DNA of 39,603 bases from Chloroflexota bacterium (GCA_002717565.1 PBAZ01000021.1:28837-68439), one strand, 5' to 3'; positions 24,809 to 33,950 are shown, counted from the first letter of the stretch. The notes: generated by a model not told the origin, from the sequence alone. Numbers and translations: made by a program.

Positions 24809-25630
24809 CTAATTTTCCCTTGTAGATTCAGCTAATGGTTCGTCTATTATCGCTAGGGCATCCTCCACATACGGCCAGCCGCGATACCAACCTGCCTGCG
24901 ACACTAATTCACAGACTTCCCGTTGTGTTAGGGATCCATTCAAACAACGACGAACATGTTCACCAAACTGGTGCCAGTGGCCTCGGCACATCAATGCAAC
25001 CAATATACAGGCCATCCGCTCTTTTGTACTCAAGTCACTTCTACGCCACACTTCGCCGTATTCATACGACTCAATCAAACGATGCAATTCCGGTATAAAC
25101 TGCTCTTCCAGAGAATCTAATCTGGATAGAACGACGCCACTATCCATGTTACTCGTTATTACACACTGGGCGTGCTGAAACTTTTTTTCGACAGAATCCA
25201 GCCAATCCGCCTTTAGTGGCATACGGTCTTCCGATATCCACTCAGTGCGTTCATTAATGACCCGTTGTGCCTGACTCAACGCGAACACCGTTGCTGGAAT
25301 TCCTGCATAAAACATAAGTTGTAGAAACAGACCTTTAATTTTTTGCGGGCTCATACCCAGCGACAATCCAACCCGCACCTGATGATGCAGGCCAAACCCC
25401 CACCCATTGCAACATTGCGCGGAAATTGTAGCAATACTCCGCAATGTAACGTCCAATCCTGGGACTTGCCAAACACCACCCCACATAACTTCATCTTGAA
25501 GCTTTACATAGTCTGTGCTGATACTTGGCAATGCACCAGTGAGACGTCCTTCTGGCACAAACCGGTCTATAAAGCTCTTTAACTGCTGAGACGCGGTAAA
25601 CAATTCATGGGAGGTGATATTAATCGGCAT
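24809..25630 (-). CDS. Double-domain CMD-family protein (copy 1)
   Basis: A 273-aa protein with two carboxymuconolactone-decarboxylase-like halves. The first has TISAQCCNGWGFGLHHQVRVG and FYAGIPATVFAL. The second has LMCRGHWHQFGEHVRRCL and SQAGWYRGWPYVEDAL. It is a tandem paralogue of the next gene upstream (25660-26460), with near-identical layout. The frame is open to a TTG at 25651, but the ATG at 25630 gives an N-terminus matching the paralogue better; neither start has a strong ribosome-binding site. The role is probably in the same catabolic pathway. Two tandem copies suggest a heteromer or two consecutive steps (inference). Confidence 0.78.
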   Translation of the reverse strand: MPINITSHELFTASQQLKSFIDRFVPEGRLTGALPSISTDYVKLQDEVMWGGVWQVPGLDVTLRSIATISAQCCNGWGFGLHHQVRVGLSLGMSPQKIKGLFLQLMFYAGIPATVFALSQAQRVINERTEWISEDRMPLKADWLDSVEKKFQHAQCVITSNMDSGVVLSRLDSLEEQFIPELHRLIESYEYGEVWRRSDLSTKERMACILVALMCRGHWHQFGEHVRRCLNGSLTQREVCELVSQAGWYRGWPYVEDALAIIDEPLAESTREN

Positions 25631-25659
25631 AACAAACTCGAATAGCCTCAACCATAATA

Positions 25660-26460
25660 TTATTTATCTCCGGTGTTCGAGTCTAATAGAATATCCGACA
25701 CGGCGCGGAGAGCATCTTGTACGTATGGCCAACCCCTATACCAACCCGCTTGAGAGAACACCCCGCACACCTCCCTTGCCGATACTCCTGAGTTAAGAGC
25801 GTATTGGGTGTATTGCCTCAATTGAGCCATATGCCCTCGACACATCAACGCGGACAAGACACAAACCAAGCGCTCTTTGTTGGAGAGTATATTTCTTCGC
25901 CATACCTCCCCGAAATTATAGGCATCAACGATCTGCGAAGCTTCGGGTACGAGGCGCCGCGCGATGGAATTGCCGATTTCCTCAGCTGAGCCGGCTCCCC
26001 AAGTCTCTGACATTCTTTGGTGGCCTGCCTTCAATTTATCGGCAATTGAGGGCATCCATTCCCATGTCTCTGCGGTATCAAGATCTTTCCATTCTTGTCT
26101 TTCATTTATAACTTTCTGGGACTCCAGCAATCCAAAGACAGTCGCGGGAATCCCTGCGTAGAACAACAATTGAATGAAAATCTCCTTGATCTCAGGAGGT
26201 GTGATTCCAATAGTTAAGCCAGTCCTAACCTGGTGTTCAATCCCAAAGTCATATCCGTTAACACATTGGGCAGATATTGTGGCGAAACTTTTCAGTCGGA
26301 GGTCCAGATCTTCTGTTTGCCAGACCCCGCCCCACATGAGTTCATGCTGAATCTTTACAAAATCTGACAATACAGGCTCGGGCCTTTCATATGGAAGATA
26401 TTGGTCGAAAAACCCCCTTAATTTCGCGGATTTGGCCTGCAATTCATTTACTGTACTCAT
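25660..26460 (-). CDS. Double-domain CMD-family protein (copy 2)
   Basis: A 266-aa tandem paralogue of the gene at 24809-25630. The first CMD half has ISAQCVNGYDFGIEHQVRTG and FYAGIPATVFGL. The second has LMCRGHMAQLRQYTQ and SQAGWYRGWPYVQDAL. The shared MWGGVWQ segment near residue 43 and the AGWYRGWPYV segment near the end show common descent. CMD proteins include 4-carboxymuconolactone decarboxylase of the protocatechuate pathway, but the rest of that pathway is not here. A GGAGGA site supports the ATG at 26460. It follows the FAH-family gene by 26 bases. Confidence 0.82.
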   Translation of the reverse strand: MSTVNELQAKSAKLRGFFDQYLPYERPEPVLSDFVKIQHELMWGGVWQTEDLDLRLKSFATISAQCVNGYDFGIEHQVRTGLTIGITPPEIKEIFIQLLFYAGIPATVFGLLESQKVINERQEWKDLDTAETWEWMPSIADKLKAGHQRMSETWGAGSAEEIGNSIARRLVPEASQIVDAYNFGEVWRRNILSNKERLVCVLSALMCRGHMAQLRQYTQYALNSGVSAREVCGVFSQAGWYRGWPYVQDALRAVSDILLDSNTGDK

Positions 26461-26486
26461 CCGTTCCTCCTATGAAAGATCTGTAG

Positions 26487-27263
26487 TTAAACCACAGGGT
26501 TACTCAATCTACCGATACCAGCGATTTCCACTTCAACTGTGTCCCCTGGATTTAATTGTTCAACTGCACCTGGAGCTCCTGTCAAAATCAAATCACCTGG
26601 ATAAAGTGTCACAAACTCACTGATCCGACTGACTGTTTCATAGCAGTTATAGATCATACCCGACGTCTCTCCGGTGTCGTGCACGGATTCATTTAAAATT
26701 GTGGTGATTTGAGTTTTGTGCGGGTCCAAATCAGTCTCAATCCAAGGTCCGACAGGGCCGAAGGTATCGGTGCATTTTCTCCGCCAATTAGACAAATCTT
26801 TTGACCATTCGCCTTCACCGCTGACATCGTTCGCACAGGTGTACCCAAATATGTAGTCGGGTGCGTTGAGGGCATCCACGTGCTTAGCTCGCTTCCCAAT
26901 TACCACGGCGAGTTCACCTTCATAGTGAACATAGTCCGCGTCAGACGGAAGTTCGATCTTAGATCCCGTACTGATAATGCAGCTCGTTCCTTTCTGCCAT
27001 GGCCTAAACTCCTGCGCGTCCCTTTGAATACGATCTGTATCCAAAGCCTGTTCTTGATGGGCGATATGCGCGGCGTAATTCAACCCCACAGCCCAGAAAC
27101 TTCTGGGTTCACAGGGCACCAGAAGTTTTACTTCGCCTAAGTCATACGACGTATTTGTGACCACATAATCACCGTATACGTTCCCATCTATCAAATAGAC
27201 AGAATCTCCCTCCACGAGTCCATAGGAAACGCTTCCCTCAACTGAAACTCTGCAAATCTTCAT
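26487..27263 (-). CDS. Fumarylacetoacetate hydrolase (FAH) family protein
   Basis: A 258-aa FAH-fold enzyme. Metal-binding segments are YEGELAVVIGK and CANDVSGEG, and a catalytic-site lysine region reads RRKCTDTFGPVGPW. The closing TLYPGDLILTGAPGAV is typical of the 2-hydroxyhepta-2,4-diene-1,7-dioate isomerase / oxaloacetate decarboxylase / acylpyruvase group. It probably cleaves, isomerises or decarboxylates a dioxo acid late in a degradation pathway. Its ATG overlaps the stop of the GMC oxidoreductase gene (ATGA), so the two are translated together. Confidence 0.9.
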   Translation of the reverse strand: MKICRVSVEGSVSYGLVEGDSVYLIDGNVYGDYVVTNTSYDLGEVKLLVPCEPRSFWAVGLNYAAHIAHQEQALDTDRIQRDAQEFRPWQKGTSCIISTGSKIELPSDADYVHYEGELAVVIGKRAKHVDALNAPDYIFGYTCANDVSGEGEWSKDLSNWRRKCTDTFGPVGPWIETDLDPHKTQITTILNESVHDTGETSGMIYNCYETVSRISEFVTLYPGDLILTGAPGAVEQLNPGDTVEVEIAGIGRLSNPVV

Positions 27264-28804
27264 GAGTTACTGCCTTGTATAGTTCCTAATAATTCTTGCG
27301 CTAGCTTTTCCGCCATCATAATGGTTGTAGCGTTAGTATTAGCGCGTACTATTTCCGGCATGATAGAAGCGTCAATAACTCTTAAACCAGAGAGGCCATG
27401 TACGCACGCATTTTCGCCTACAACCGCCATCTCGTCCGAGCTGGGCCCCATTTTACAGGTGCAAGAACTATGACCCGCGACTGTAGCAGTTGTCTGCATC
27501 CAGTTATCCAAGGCATCGTCATCAATTAGCACATCGTCTTTCGGAGATATGCGCGCGCCGACAGTGTTTTTCAACGGCAGTTGATTGAATAGGGCAACAA
27601 CAGTCCGAACGGCATCTCGAAGGCGTTGTCGATCGAAAGGGTCGTCCAAGAAGTTAAATCGGAGTTCTGGTTGAACGTGGTGGTCAGTGCTGATCAATCT
27701 GACTGTCCCGACACTATGGGGCATCTCCAGCCTTATCCCTACTCGAATGTCCGGTGACTCTTCGTCTGGAGGATATGACGTGGTTGGTTGGACCTGAATT
27801 TCGTTCCTATAATCTGACCCACAAGTAGTAAATCTCAAGCTGACCTGATTCCTGGGATGAGATGAGAGTATGGGATTATTCGGAGTTTCGTGGAATCGTA
27901 TTGATGCACTTGGGTGATTTTTGAGGTTTTCACCGACACCCGGGAGGTTAATCTCAACGGGAATTCCCAGTGCTTTCAAGGATTCCTCTGGCCCTATTCC
28001 CGATAACAACAATAGATGGGGAGAACCTATAGCCCCTGCACTGATAATAATCTCTTTGCCAAAGATGCTAAATTCTTGATCTCCGCTTTCAACCAAGACA
28101 CCAAAGGCAACAGCATCTGCACAAAGCACCTTTGTTACATGCACATTTGGCTTTATGGTGAGATTCATCCGGTGGCGGGAGAGGGCCAAATACGCCATAG
28201 CCGTACTTACCCGAACTCCATTAGGATTATTTAGAGGCATCGCTCCAACACCGGTACCGTCGGGAGCATTCATATCTTCATCAACATCGAACCCTGACTG
28301 CACGCAAACATCGTAGAATGCCCGTTGCAGAGGGGTCCAGCGTTCGGCAGAATGCCGGACAACCGGTATGGGGCCCTCAGAACCATGCCAATCTCCCTTA
28401 ATAACCATATCCGTTTCTGATTTCCGGAAATAGGGAAGCACTCTGTCAAAAGCCCAGCTGGGATTCCCAAGATACGCCCAATTGTCAAAATCCTCAGGCA
28501 AGCCTCTTAGGAATATTTGGTGGTTTATAGCACTAGTACCACCGGTTACCTTTCCCCTAGCAACCAACGCAGGTTGTTTTTGCTGTTCGTTGGCATACCC
28601 GAAAAAGTTCCAGCTATGCTCTGCATTAAGCTTGGAGGCCGCTTGGTGCATATCATATTTCAGTGTTTCGGGCAGTAAATCATCGCTCGGATAGTCTGGT
28701 CCAGCTTCCAACAGAAGTACTGACACAGCTGGATTCTCACTTAATCGACTGGCGAGGACTGAACCTGCGGAGCCGGCACCCACTATGATGTAGTCATACT
28801 GCAT
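27260..28804 (-). CDS. GMC-family FAD oxidoreductase (copy 1)
   Basis: Glucose-methanol-choline family flavoprotein of 514 aa. The FAD-binding GAGSAG is at 9-14, with ARGKVTGGTSAIN as the GMC signature 1 region and AGAIGSPHLLLLSGIGP as signature 2. The catalytic pair is His445 (HSSCTCKMG) and Asn491 (ANTNATT). Such enzymes oxidise primary alcohols to aldehydes or acids, like choline dehydrogenase. It is a clear paralogue of the gene at 35673-37214, with long stretches conserved. No signal peptide is seen. It is coupled to the FAH-family gene by ATGA overlap and lies 36 bases after the amidohydrolase gene. Confidence 0.93.
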   Translation of the reverse strand: MQYDYIIVGAGSAGSVLASRLSENPAVSVLLLEAGPDYPSDDLLPETLKYDMHQAASKLNAEHSWNFFGYANEQQKQPALVARGKVTGGTSAINHQIFLRGLPEDFDNWAYLGNPSWAFDRVLPYFRKSETDMVIKGDWHGSEGPIPVVRHSAERWTPLQRAFYDVCVQSGFDVDEDMNAPDGTGVGAMPLNNPNGVRVSTAMAYLALSRHRMNLTIKPNVHVTKVLCADAVAFGVLVESGDQEFSIFGKEIIISAGAIGSPHLLLLSGIGPEESLKALGIPVEINLPGVGENLKNHPSASIRFHETPNNPILSSHPRNQVSLRFTTCGSDYRNEIQVQPTTSYPPDEESPDIRVGIRLEMPHSVGTVRLISTDHHVQPELRFNFLDDPFDRQRLRDAVRTVVALFNQLPLKNTVGARISPKDDVLIDDDALDNWMQTTATVAGHSSCTCKMGPSSDEMAVVGENACVHGLSGLRVIDASIMPEIVRANTNATTIMMAEKLAQELLGTIQGSNS

Positions 28805-28840
28805 ATCTAGTCTCTACAAAATTAAAATATGGGGGAGTTT

Positions 28841-29848
28841 TTAGGCTGCATCAAGATCGAGTAACACTTCAAGATTGCGCCACAGGATTTTCTCTTTCTC
28901 TTGCTCCGTCAAAGACTCCAAGCTATTTATCCAATGGACAGGGGATGGGTCCCATGCGACGTATGGCCAATCACTTCCCAGTACCACCCGCTCAATTCCG
29001 ACTTCATCGATTAGGAAGCGAAGGGCTCTTTCGTTCATGGTGATACAGTCATAATACAACTGGCTCTGATAAGTACTTGGGGGTCTCGATATATTGGTCC
29101 TGGCCTCTGCTCTAACCTGCCAGCCGCGATCCATTCGGCCCATACCAAAACATGCGGCGCCTCCACCATGTGCAACACATACCTTAAGGTTCGGACATTT
29201 TTCCAGGACACCTCCTAGAATAAGGGTAGCCACGACCAGCGTGTCTTCCAGCGGAACTCCAAAGCTGTTTCCCATCGAGTACTTTGCGAACGTTTCAGCA
29301 ACTAAATTATTGTTCGGCTGCGGATGATAAAATAGTACAGCACCCATATCTTCAGCAGCTTGGAATAGTGGTAAGAATTCTGGCTCATCCCAGTTCTTCC
29401 CGTTGACGACTGTGTCTAGTTCAGCTCCCTTAAATCCCAAATCGGTCATACATCGTTCCAGCTCGCCTATAGCCGTAGGTACATCTTGCATAGGTAGCGT
29501 TCCTAAACCAATGAAGCGCTCTGGCCAAGCCGTGGTCATATCATATATCTCGTTATTGATATCGTGAGCAAGTGCTAAGCCATCTTGGACATCCAAGTCG
29601 TAACCGAACATGGGAGTAGCAGTGGATACTACTTGTATGTCGACCGACTGACGGTCCATATCCTCGATTCGCTCGCTCGGAGTTGAGTTGAGCTTGTCGG
29701 AAGTGACTCCGTCTCTACGTGAGCCATTTGTTGTAAACTGACGTCCATTAATTTCCTCTAGGCGCATACCATACCAGGATTCCCCCGATTCGGCAGCGCG
29801 CCAGAAGCTTTGAGGCATTAGATGTGCGTGGATGTCAATAGTCTTCAA
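28841..29848 (-). CDS. Amidohydro_2-family metal-dependent hydrolase/decarboxylase (ACMSD-like)
   Basis: TIM-barrel amidohydrolase of the group that includes aminocarboxymuconate-semialdehyde and related aromatic-acid decarboxylases, 335 aa. The metal ligands are DIHAH (His7, His9), a YHPQP histidine, VCVAHGGG and LGSDWPY. The frame opens earlier, to 29878, but the TTG at 29848 has AGGAG about eight bases before it and places the DIHAH motif at the N-terminus, as usual. It is therefore a TTG start. A non-hydrolytic decarboxylase or lactone hydrolase role fits the CMD and FAH neighbours, as inference. It lies 49 bases after the CMD-like gene. Confidence 0.87.
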   Translation of the reverse strand: MKTIDIHAHLMPQSFWRAAESGESWYGMRLEEINGRQFTTNGSRRDGVTSDKLNSTPSERIEDMDRQSVDIQVVSTATPMFGYDLDVQDGLALAHDINNEIYDMTTAWPERFIGLGTLPMQDVPTAIGELERCMTDLGFKGAELDTVVNGKNWDEPEFLPLFQAAEDMGAVLFYHPQPNNNLVAETFAKYSMGNSFGVPLEDTLVVATLILGGVLEKCPNLKVCVAHGGGAACFGMGRMDRGWQVRAEARTNISRPPSTYQSQLYYDCITMNERALRFLIDEVGIERVVLGSDWPYVAWDPSPVHWINSLESLTEQEKEKILWRNLEVLLDLDAA

Positions 29849-29897
29849 TGAATATCTCCTAGATACATAAAGTCGCAATGTAGTTTGATTTTAGCAA

Positions 29898-30452
29898 TCA
29901 AACAGGGAGTCTGGGTTCAGTAGAATCGGCACTTATTTCAACCTCAAACGCATTCAATATGAAAGCGGTTTGAGCATAGTGACCCATGAGTGTAGTGAGT
30001 TCTACCAAATATTGCGTGCCAAACAGATCAAGCGCCTTACTAAAGGTATTATCGGTTATCCTGTGAGCTGTGTAAAACTCGGTAGCGTAAGCTATTATGA
30101 CACTCTCTTCATCGGAGATCTGTGGCATAGTCTTCTTTTCCCTAAGAGCGTCAATCAATTGATCTGATATCCCTTCTTTCCGCGCTGCTGGAGCGTGGGC
30201 ATTCCACACGTAAGCACAATCCATTAGCCGTGCAGTAGTTATTATGGCAAGTTCGAGGTACTTTTTCTCGAATTGAACTTCGTAACGCAGATAGTTTGTT
30301 AGAGCCCCGCGCCTGCTAGCCATCTCTGGACTGTTGATTGTAATCGACGTAGGCCCGGATAGTCGCCCGTTGTTTGCATCCATGACCGCATCATAGGCAT
30401 TGCGAAATTCTTCCGGAACACTATTCCTATCGGCCGCCGGTATACGAGCCAT
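29898..30452 (-). CDS. Carboxymuconolactone decarboxylase/AhpD-like protein, first gene of the operon
   Basis: A 184-aa CMD-family protein, paralogue of the protein at 8820-9374 with the same length, the same MARIP start, and Cys79 and His86 in MDCAYVWNAH. There is no CxxC. The frame opens at a TTG at 30464, but the ATG at 30452 has GGAGGG just upstream and matches the paralogue exactly, so I chose it. It heads an eight-gene - strand operon (CMD-like, amidohydrolase, GMC, FAH, two double-CMD genes, MmgE/PrpD, aldolase-SDR). It is divergent from the phosphotriesterase-like gene. Confidence 0.82.
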   Translation of the reverse strand: MARIPAADRNSVPEEFRNAYDAVMDANNGRLSGPTSITINSPEMASRRGALTNYLRYEVQFEKKYLELAIITTARLMDCAYVWNAHAPAARKEGISDQLIDALREKKTMPQISDEESVIIAYATEFYTAHRITDNTFSKALDLFGTQYLVELTTLMGHYAQTAFILNAFEVEISADSTEPRLPV

Positions 30453-30542
30453 ATATCCCTCCAATACTGGTATTTATAATTTGTTGTTCCCTGAACATGG
30501 ATCGAATTGTATTTAGAAGTCTATGTTGTGGCAAGTCGCCGT

Positions 30543-30577
30543 CGAAGTTACCTGTGGCCAACTTCGTGAGGTATGAT
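30543..30577. promoter_or_regulatory. Operator-like inverted repeat and -10 box in the divergent gap
   Basis: CGAAGTT (30543-30549) and AACTTCG (30560-30566) are perfect 7-base arms around a 10-base centre. Six bases later on the + strand is TATGAT (30572-30577, 5/6 to the -10 consensus), 32 bases before the ATG at 30609. The dyad would cover the -35 region of a promoter for the phosphotriesterase-like gene. It lies in the 156-base gap that must also serve the divergent eight-gene operon, so one regulator could control both. No regulator gene is present nearby. Confidence 0.45.
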
Positions 30578-30608
30578 ACCCTTACACAATAATGAATACC
30601 GGAGGTAT

Positions 30609-31565
30609 ATGCTCGTGCCACAAATAGAGACAGTCCTCGGCCCCATCTCAACTGACGATCTGGGATTCACTCTATGCCACGAACACGTTGGGACGAATGC
30701 CGCAGGCATTCGCCAGATATATCCTGAATTCATAGACCCAGGGCTAGAAGATCAATCAGTCGAAGCACTGACGCAGGCACGTCAAGAGGGACTTAAAAGC
30801 ATAATCGATCTAACCACAATTGATCTTGGAAGAGATATTCAACTGATAAAGCGCGTCTCAGAACGGAGCGGAGTTCAAATCGTCGCGGCCACTGGCAATC
30901 ACCTCGCAGTGCCAAGACCATTTGGAGACGTGGCCCCGAAAGTTATATCGGAGCTATATATCCGTGAAATACGCGTCGGCATCGAAGGGACCGGAATTAA
31001 AGCAGGGATCATTAAAGTAGCTAGTGACGCTGGTGGGGTCACTCCACCACAAGAAGTGATACTACGAGCTGCAGCTCTTACCCACTTAGAGACGCAGTCA
31101 CCGATCTCGACCCATACATGGTCCCCAGACAAAGTAGGCCTACAACAAATAGCAATCCTCAAGGAAGAAGGGGTAGACCTCACAAAGGTCTACATAGGAC
31201 ACAGTAATGATGACACTGACATCTCATACCTGCATGAGCTCCTTGACAATGGTGTGTGGGTCGGGCTAGATCGATATCCTGGTGGAATTCGACCAGGCAC
31301 CCCTGACTGGGAAAAACGGACAGACATAGTCAAGCAATTAATCGATGAGGGGTTCGTCCAACGCTTGATCCTGTCACATGACTACTCCGTTCCGAAAGCG
31401 CGTCACGGTGCCAAAATGCAAGAAGAGCGCTTTCGGGCCAATCCTGATGGATATAACTTTATAACCAGAAAGGTTTTGCCGCGGCTCCTGGAACTCGGCG
31501 TCACACAAGATGATATTGACAAGATGATGATCCACAATCCCAAGCAGTTCCTGGAAGGGCGCTGA
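30609..31565 (+). CDS. Phosphotriesterase-family metal-dependent hydrolase
   Basis: PTE-family amidohydrolase of 318 aa. The complete binuclear metal site is visible: His24 and His26 in CHEH, Lys136 in IIKVASD (carbamylated in the family), His169 in STHTW, His198 in YIGHSN, and Asp258 in LSHDYS. Most bacterial relatives are lactonases or carboxylesterases rather than true phosphotriesterases, so lactone hydrolysis is the more likely role (inference). The frame opens at 30573, but ATG at 30609 has GGAGG five bases upstream and a family-like N-terminus. It is followed after 40 bases by an MFS exporter, probably in one operon. Confidence 0.9.
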   Translation: MLVPQIETVLGPISTDDLGFTLCHEHVGTNAAGIRQIYPEFIDPGLEDQSVEALTQARQEGLKSIIDLTTIDLGRDIQLIKRVSERSGVQIVAATGNHLAVPRPFGDVAPKVISELYIREIRVGIEGTGIKAGIIKVASDAGGVTPPQEVILRAAALTHLETQSPISTHTWSPDKVGLQQIAILKEEGVDLTKVYIGHSNDDTDISYLHELLDNGVWVGLDRYPGGIRPGTPDWEKRTDIVKQLIDEGFVQRLILSHDYSVPKARHGAKMQEERFRANPDGYNFITRKVLPRLLELGVTQDDIDKMMIHNPKQFLEGR

Positions 31566-31605
31566 TAGTATCGCCGGCCTAAGTGATGTGAGTATGTCTA
31601 ACTAA

Positions 31606-33039
31606 ATGTTCGTATCCCGACGTTGGCTTGTTTTCTCTGCTGTCGCAGTGGGAACTTTTTGTTCAGTAATTGATCACGGAAGTGTAAGTGTAGCTCTACC
31701 CTCTATTGCGAACTATTTCGCTACAGATCTGCCTACTACACAGTGGGTAGTGATTGTGTTTTCCCTCACAATAGTCATTCTTTTGCTCCCGATGGGCCGA
31801 CTAGGTGATATTTGGGGTTTAGCAAAAATTTATTACCTTGGATGCACGATACTACTTTTGGCAACCATAGGGGCCAGTGCTTCGCCGAGTATGGGAATCC
31901 TACTACTAAGCAGAATATTCCAAGGCTTAGGTGCAGCGATGACGCAAGGCTTAGGTATGGCCCTAGTCATTTCCACCTTTCCCGGGAATCAACGCGGAAG
32001 AGCAATCGGATTAATTATGACGACAGTCGGATTGGGAGCGATTGCCGGCCCAGCGTTTGGTGGCTTGCTTGTTGATCTCTATGGGTGGCGAGCAGTGTTT
32101 CTTGGAAACATTCCGTTGCTCTCTCTTAGTCTGGCGTTAGCTGTCACGGTCAGACGCATGAAGGACGAACAAACGCTTGAACGAGCCTACGCTATTGAAC
32201 CTTTTGATTGGATGGGTGCTGGGACCTCCGGATGCGCTATCTTAGGTGTAATGCTAGTTGCGACTAACCCTAGAATCGTATTTGCGCACTTTGTGTTGCC
32301 GATTCTTACCTTCTCAGGGATAGCAATTCTTGTAATAGCATTCATTTTGAGGGAGATCCGTTCAGTATCACCCATAGTGGACCTTAATCTGTTCAAAGTG
32401 CCGCGCTTTTCTTGGGGCGTTACAGGAGCTTTCCTAATGTTCTTCGGAAGCTCCGGCGTGTTGTTCCTCACACCTTTCTATTTGCAGGAGATACTAGGGT
32501 ACAGCCCCAAGGTTTCGGGGCTTGCTGTTATTCCTGGGGCTTTTTCTATGGCCGTTTGTGGCGCACTGAGTGGACGATTGTCTGACTATTTCGGCTGGGG
32601 TAGGTTCACTATCCTCGGTCTCATGATCTCGGCTACGGGCCTTTTAGTCTTATCCTTTCTATCGCTGAATTCAAGCTTGATGCATGTAATTGCGGGACTA
32701 CTACTGCATAGCACAGGGATGGGAATCTTCTACTCGCCCAATTCAAGCGCCATCTTGAGTTCCACCCCAGAGAACCAGAGGGGATTGGCCTCAAGTATGG
32801 TAAACCTTGTCCGCAATTCTGGGAGTATAGTAAGTGTTGCCTTAGTCACCAGCGTCGTAACTGTAACCATGGGTTCTTTGGGGTTCGATCCCAGTCTCGA
32901 CGCCGTGATATCAGCGGACACCGCTGGTACGGCCGCGGCATTCGTAATTGGTTTACAATGGGCCTACCGGTGTCTGGGATGCCTCATATTACTCGCGCTC
33001 GTATCAACGCTATTCCAGATGAAATCTCAGATTAGGTAG
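31606..33039 (+). CDS. MFS transporter, DHA2 (EmrB/QacA-like) family
   Basis: Integral membrane protein of 477 aa with about 14 hydrophobic segments. The first helix carries Asp in SVIDHGSVSVALPSI, the DHA2 motif D1. MGRLGDIWG is the motif A loop between helices 2 and 3. SRIFQGLGAAM and a TVGLGAIAGPAFGGLL antiporter motif C-like segment follow. It is probably a proton-driven exporter, although some relatives import. The context with a hydrolase suggests transport of a substrate or product of that enzyme, or protection from it. Convergent with the alpha/beta hydrolase gene with a 24-base gap. Confidence 0.9.
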   Translation: MFVSRRWLVFSAVAVGTFCSVIDHGSVSVALPSIANYFATDLPTTQWVVIVFSLTIVILLLPMGRLGDIWGLAKIYYLGCTILLLATIGASASPSMGILLLSRIFQGLGAAMTQGLGMALVISTFPGNQRGRAIGLIMTTVGLGAIAGPAFGGLLVDLYGWRAVFLGNIPLLSLSLALAVTVRRMKDEQTLERAYAIEPFDWMGAGTSGCAILGVMLVATNPRIVFAHFVLPILTFSGIAILVIAFILREIRSVSPIVDLNLFKVPRFSWGVTGAFLMFFGSSGVLFLTPFYLQEILGYSPKVSGLAVIPGAFSMAVCGALSGRLSDYFGWGRFTILGLMISATGLLVLSFLSLNSSLMHVIAGLLLHSTGMGIFYSPNSSAILSSTPENQRGLASSMVNLVRNSGSIVSVALVTSVVTVTMGSLGFDPSLDAVISADTAGTAAAFVIGLQWAYRCLGCLILLALVSTLFQMKSQIR

Positions 33040-33063
33040 CAATCCATTACCCCTGTGAGTTGA

Positions 33064-33915
33064 TTACCAGTCCAAATACGATCTAATTTGAGCTAAAACC
33101 AAGTTTGGATGCTCCATAGGTACAAAGTGAGACCCCTCTGGAAATTGATAAAATTGGAACTCTCGGGCCTCTTTGCTTAATGTCTGTACGGCCTTGTCAC
33201 TAGTTTTTTGGTTGCCTTCATAATTCCCAACGGCCAACATGTATCGCGCGCCTAGACCGCGCAGAACCTGAGAGGTATCCATGAGGTTACGAGTTTCGTA
33301 AAATGTCGCTTCAACCAGATTGGAACACTTTATTTGCGCTGTGCCGTCATCCAGAACACGGGTTCCACCGTAAATGTAGTCACTGAACACTTCATCTGTC
33401 CACGTCTGAAACACGCGCCTGTTCCGATAGGCCTCATACATTATCTCTTGTGTTTCCCAGATCATTCTTTTCTGGCCTGTCCTTTTTAACCGCTCTGCCC
33501 GCTCCTCAGGACTTAGGCGAGACATTGGGCCATCACCGACTCTAGTATCAATCAACATGATTTTTTCTAATTGCCCTGGTACCACGTGATCTGAGATCAA
33601 GAGTGACATACCGCCCGCTGAATGGCCGACTCCCCAGGCACCATTGATACCCAATTCTCGAATGAACGCTGCTATATCCTCACCCATCTTGAAAAACTCA
33701 TAGTCTTTCCCTGGATCGTCGGTGTCGCCATGCGCTCTAAGGTCAAGAGACAGCACGTGGTAATCACTGGCCAATGACCGAGCTGCGTTGTTCCATATTT
33801 GGGCGCACAATCCGATGCCGTGAGTCATTAAAACAGTCTGGGCGTCTGAATTCCCCCAATCCAAATAATGCTGTTTCAATCCATTTGCTACTATATATTT
33901 ACTTACCGGTTCCAA
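33064..33915 (-). CDS. Alpha/beta-hydrolase-fold enzyme
   Basis: Cytoplasmic alpha/beta hydrolase of about 283 aa. The oxyanion HG motif is THGIG (31-35), the nucleophile elbow is GHSAGG (Ser99), and the late SHF histidine is in EGSHFVPMEHP. Esterase, lactonase or C-C hydrolase activity is possible. The frame continues upstream to an ATG at 33981, but that would put an 11-bp hairpin that looks like a terminator (33951-33975) inside the coding region. TTG at 33915 with AAAGGTG upstream gives a normal family N-terminus. I chose it with moderate certainty. Confidence 0.82.
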   Translation of the reverse strand: MEPVSKYIVANGLKQHYLDWGNSDAQTVLMTHGIGLCAQIWNNAARSLASDYHVLSLDLRAHGDTDDPGKDYEFFKMGEDIAAFIRELGINGAWGVGHSAGGMSLLISDHVVPGQLEKIMLIDTRVGDGPMSRLSPEERAERLKRTGQKRMIWETQEIMYEAYRNRRVFQTWTDEVFSDYIYGGTRVLDDGTAQIKCSNLVEATFYETRNLMDTSQVLRGLGARYMLAVGNYEGNQKTSDKAVQTLSKEAREFQFYQFPEGSHFVPMEHPNLVLAQIRSYLDW

Positions 33916-33950
33916 TGTACATACACCTTTCAAATAAATTCGCACAAAAT

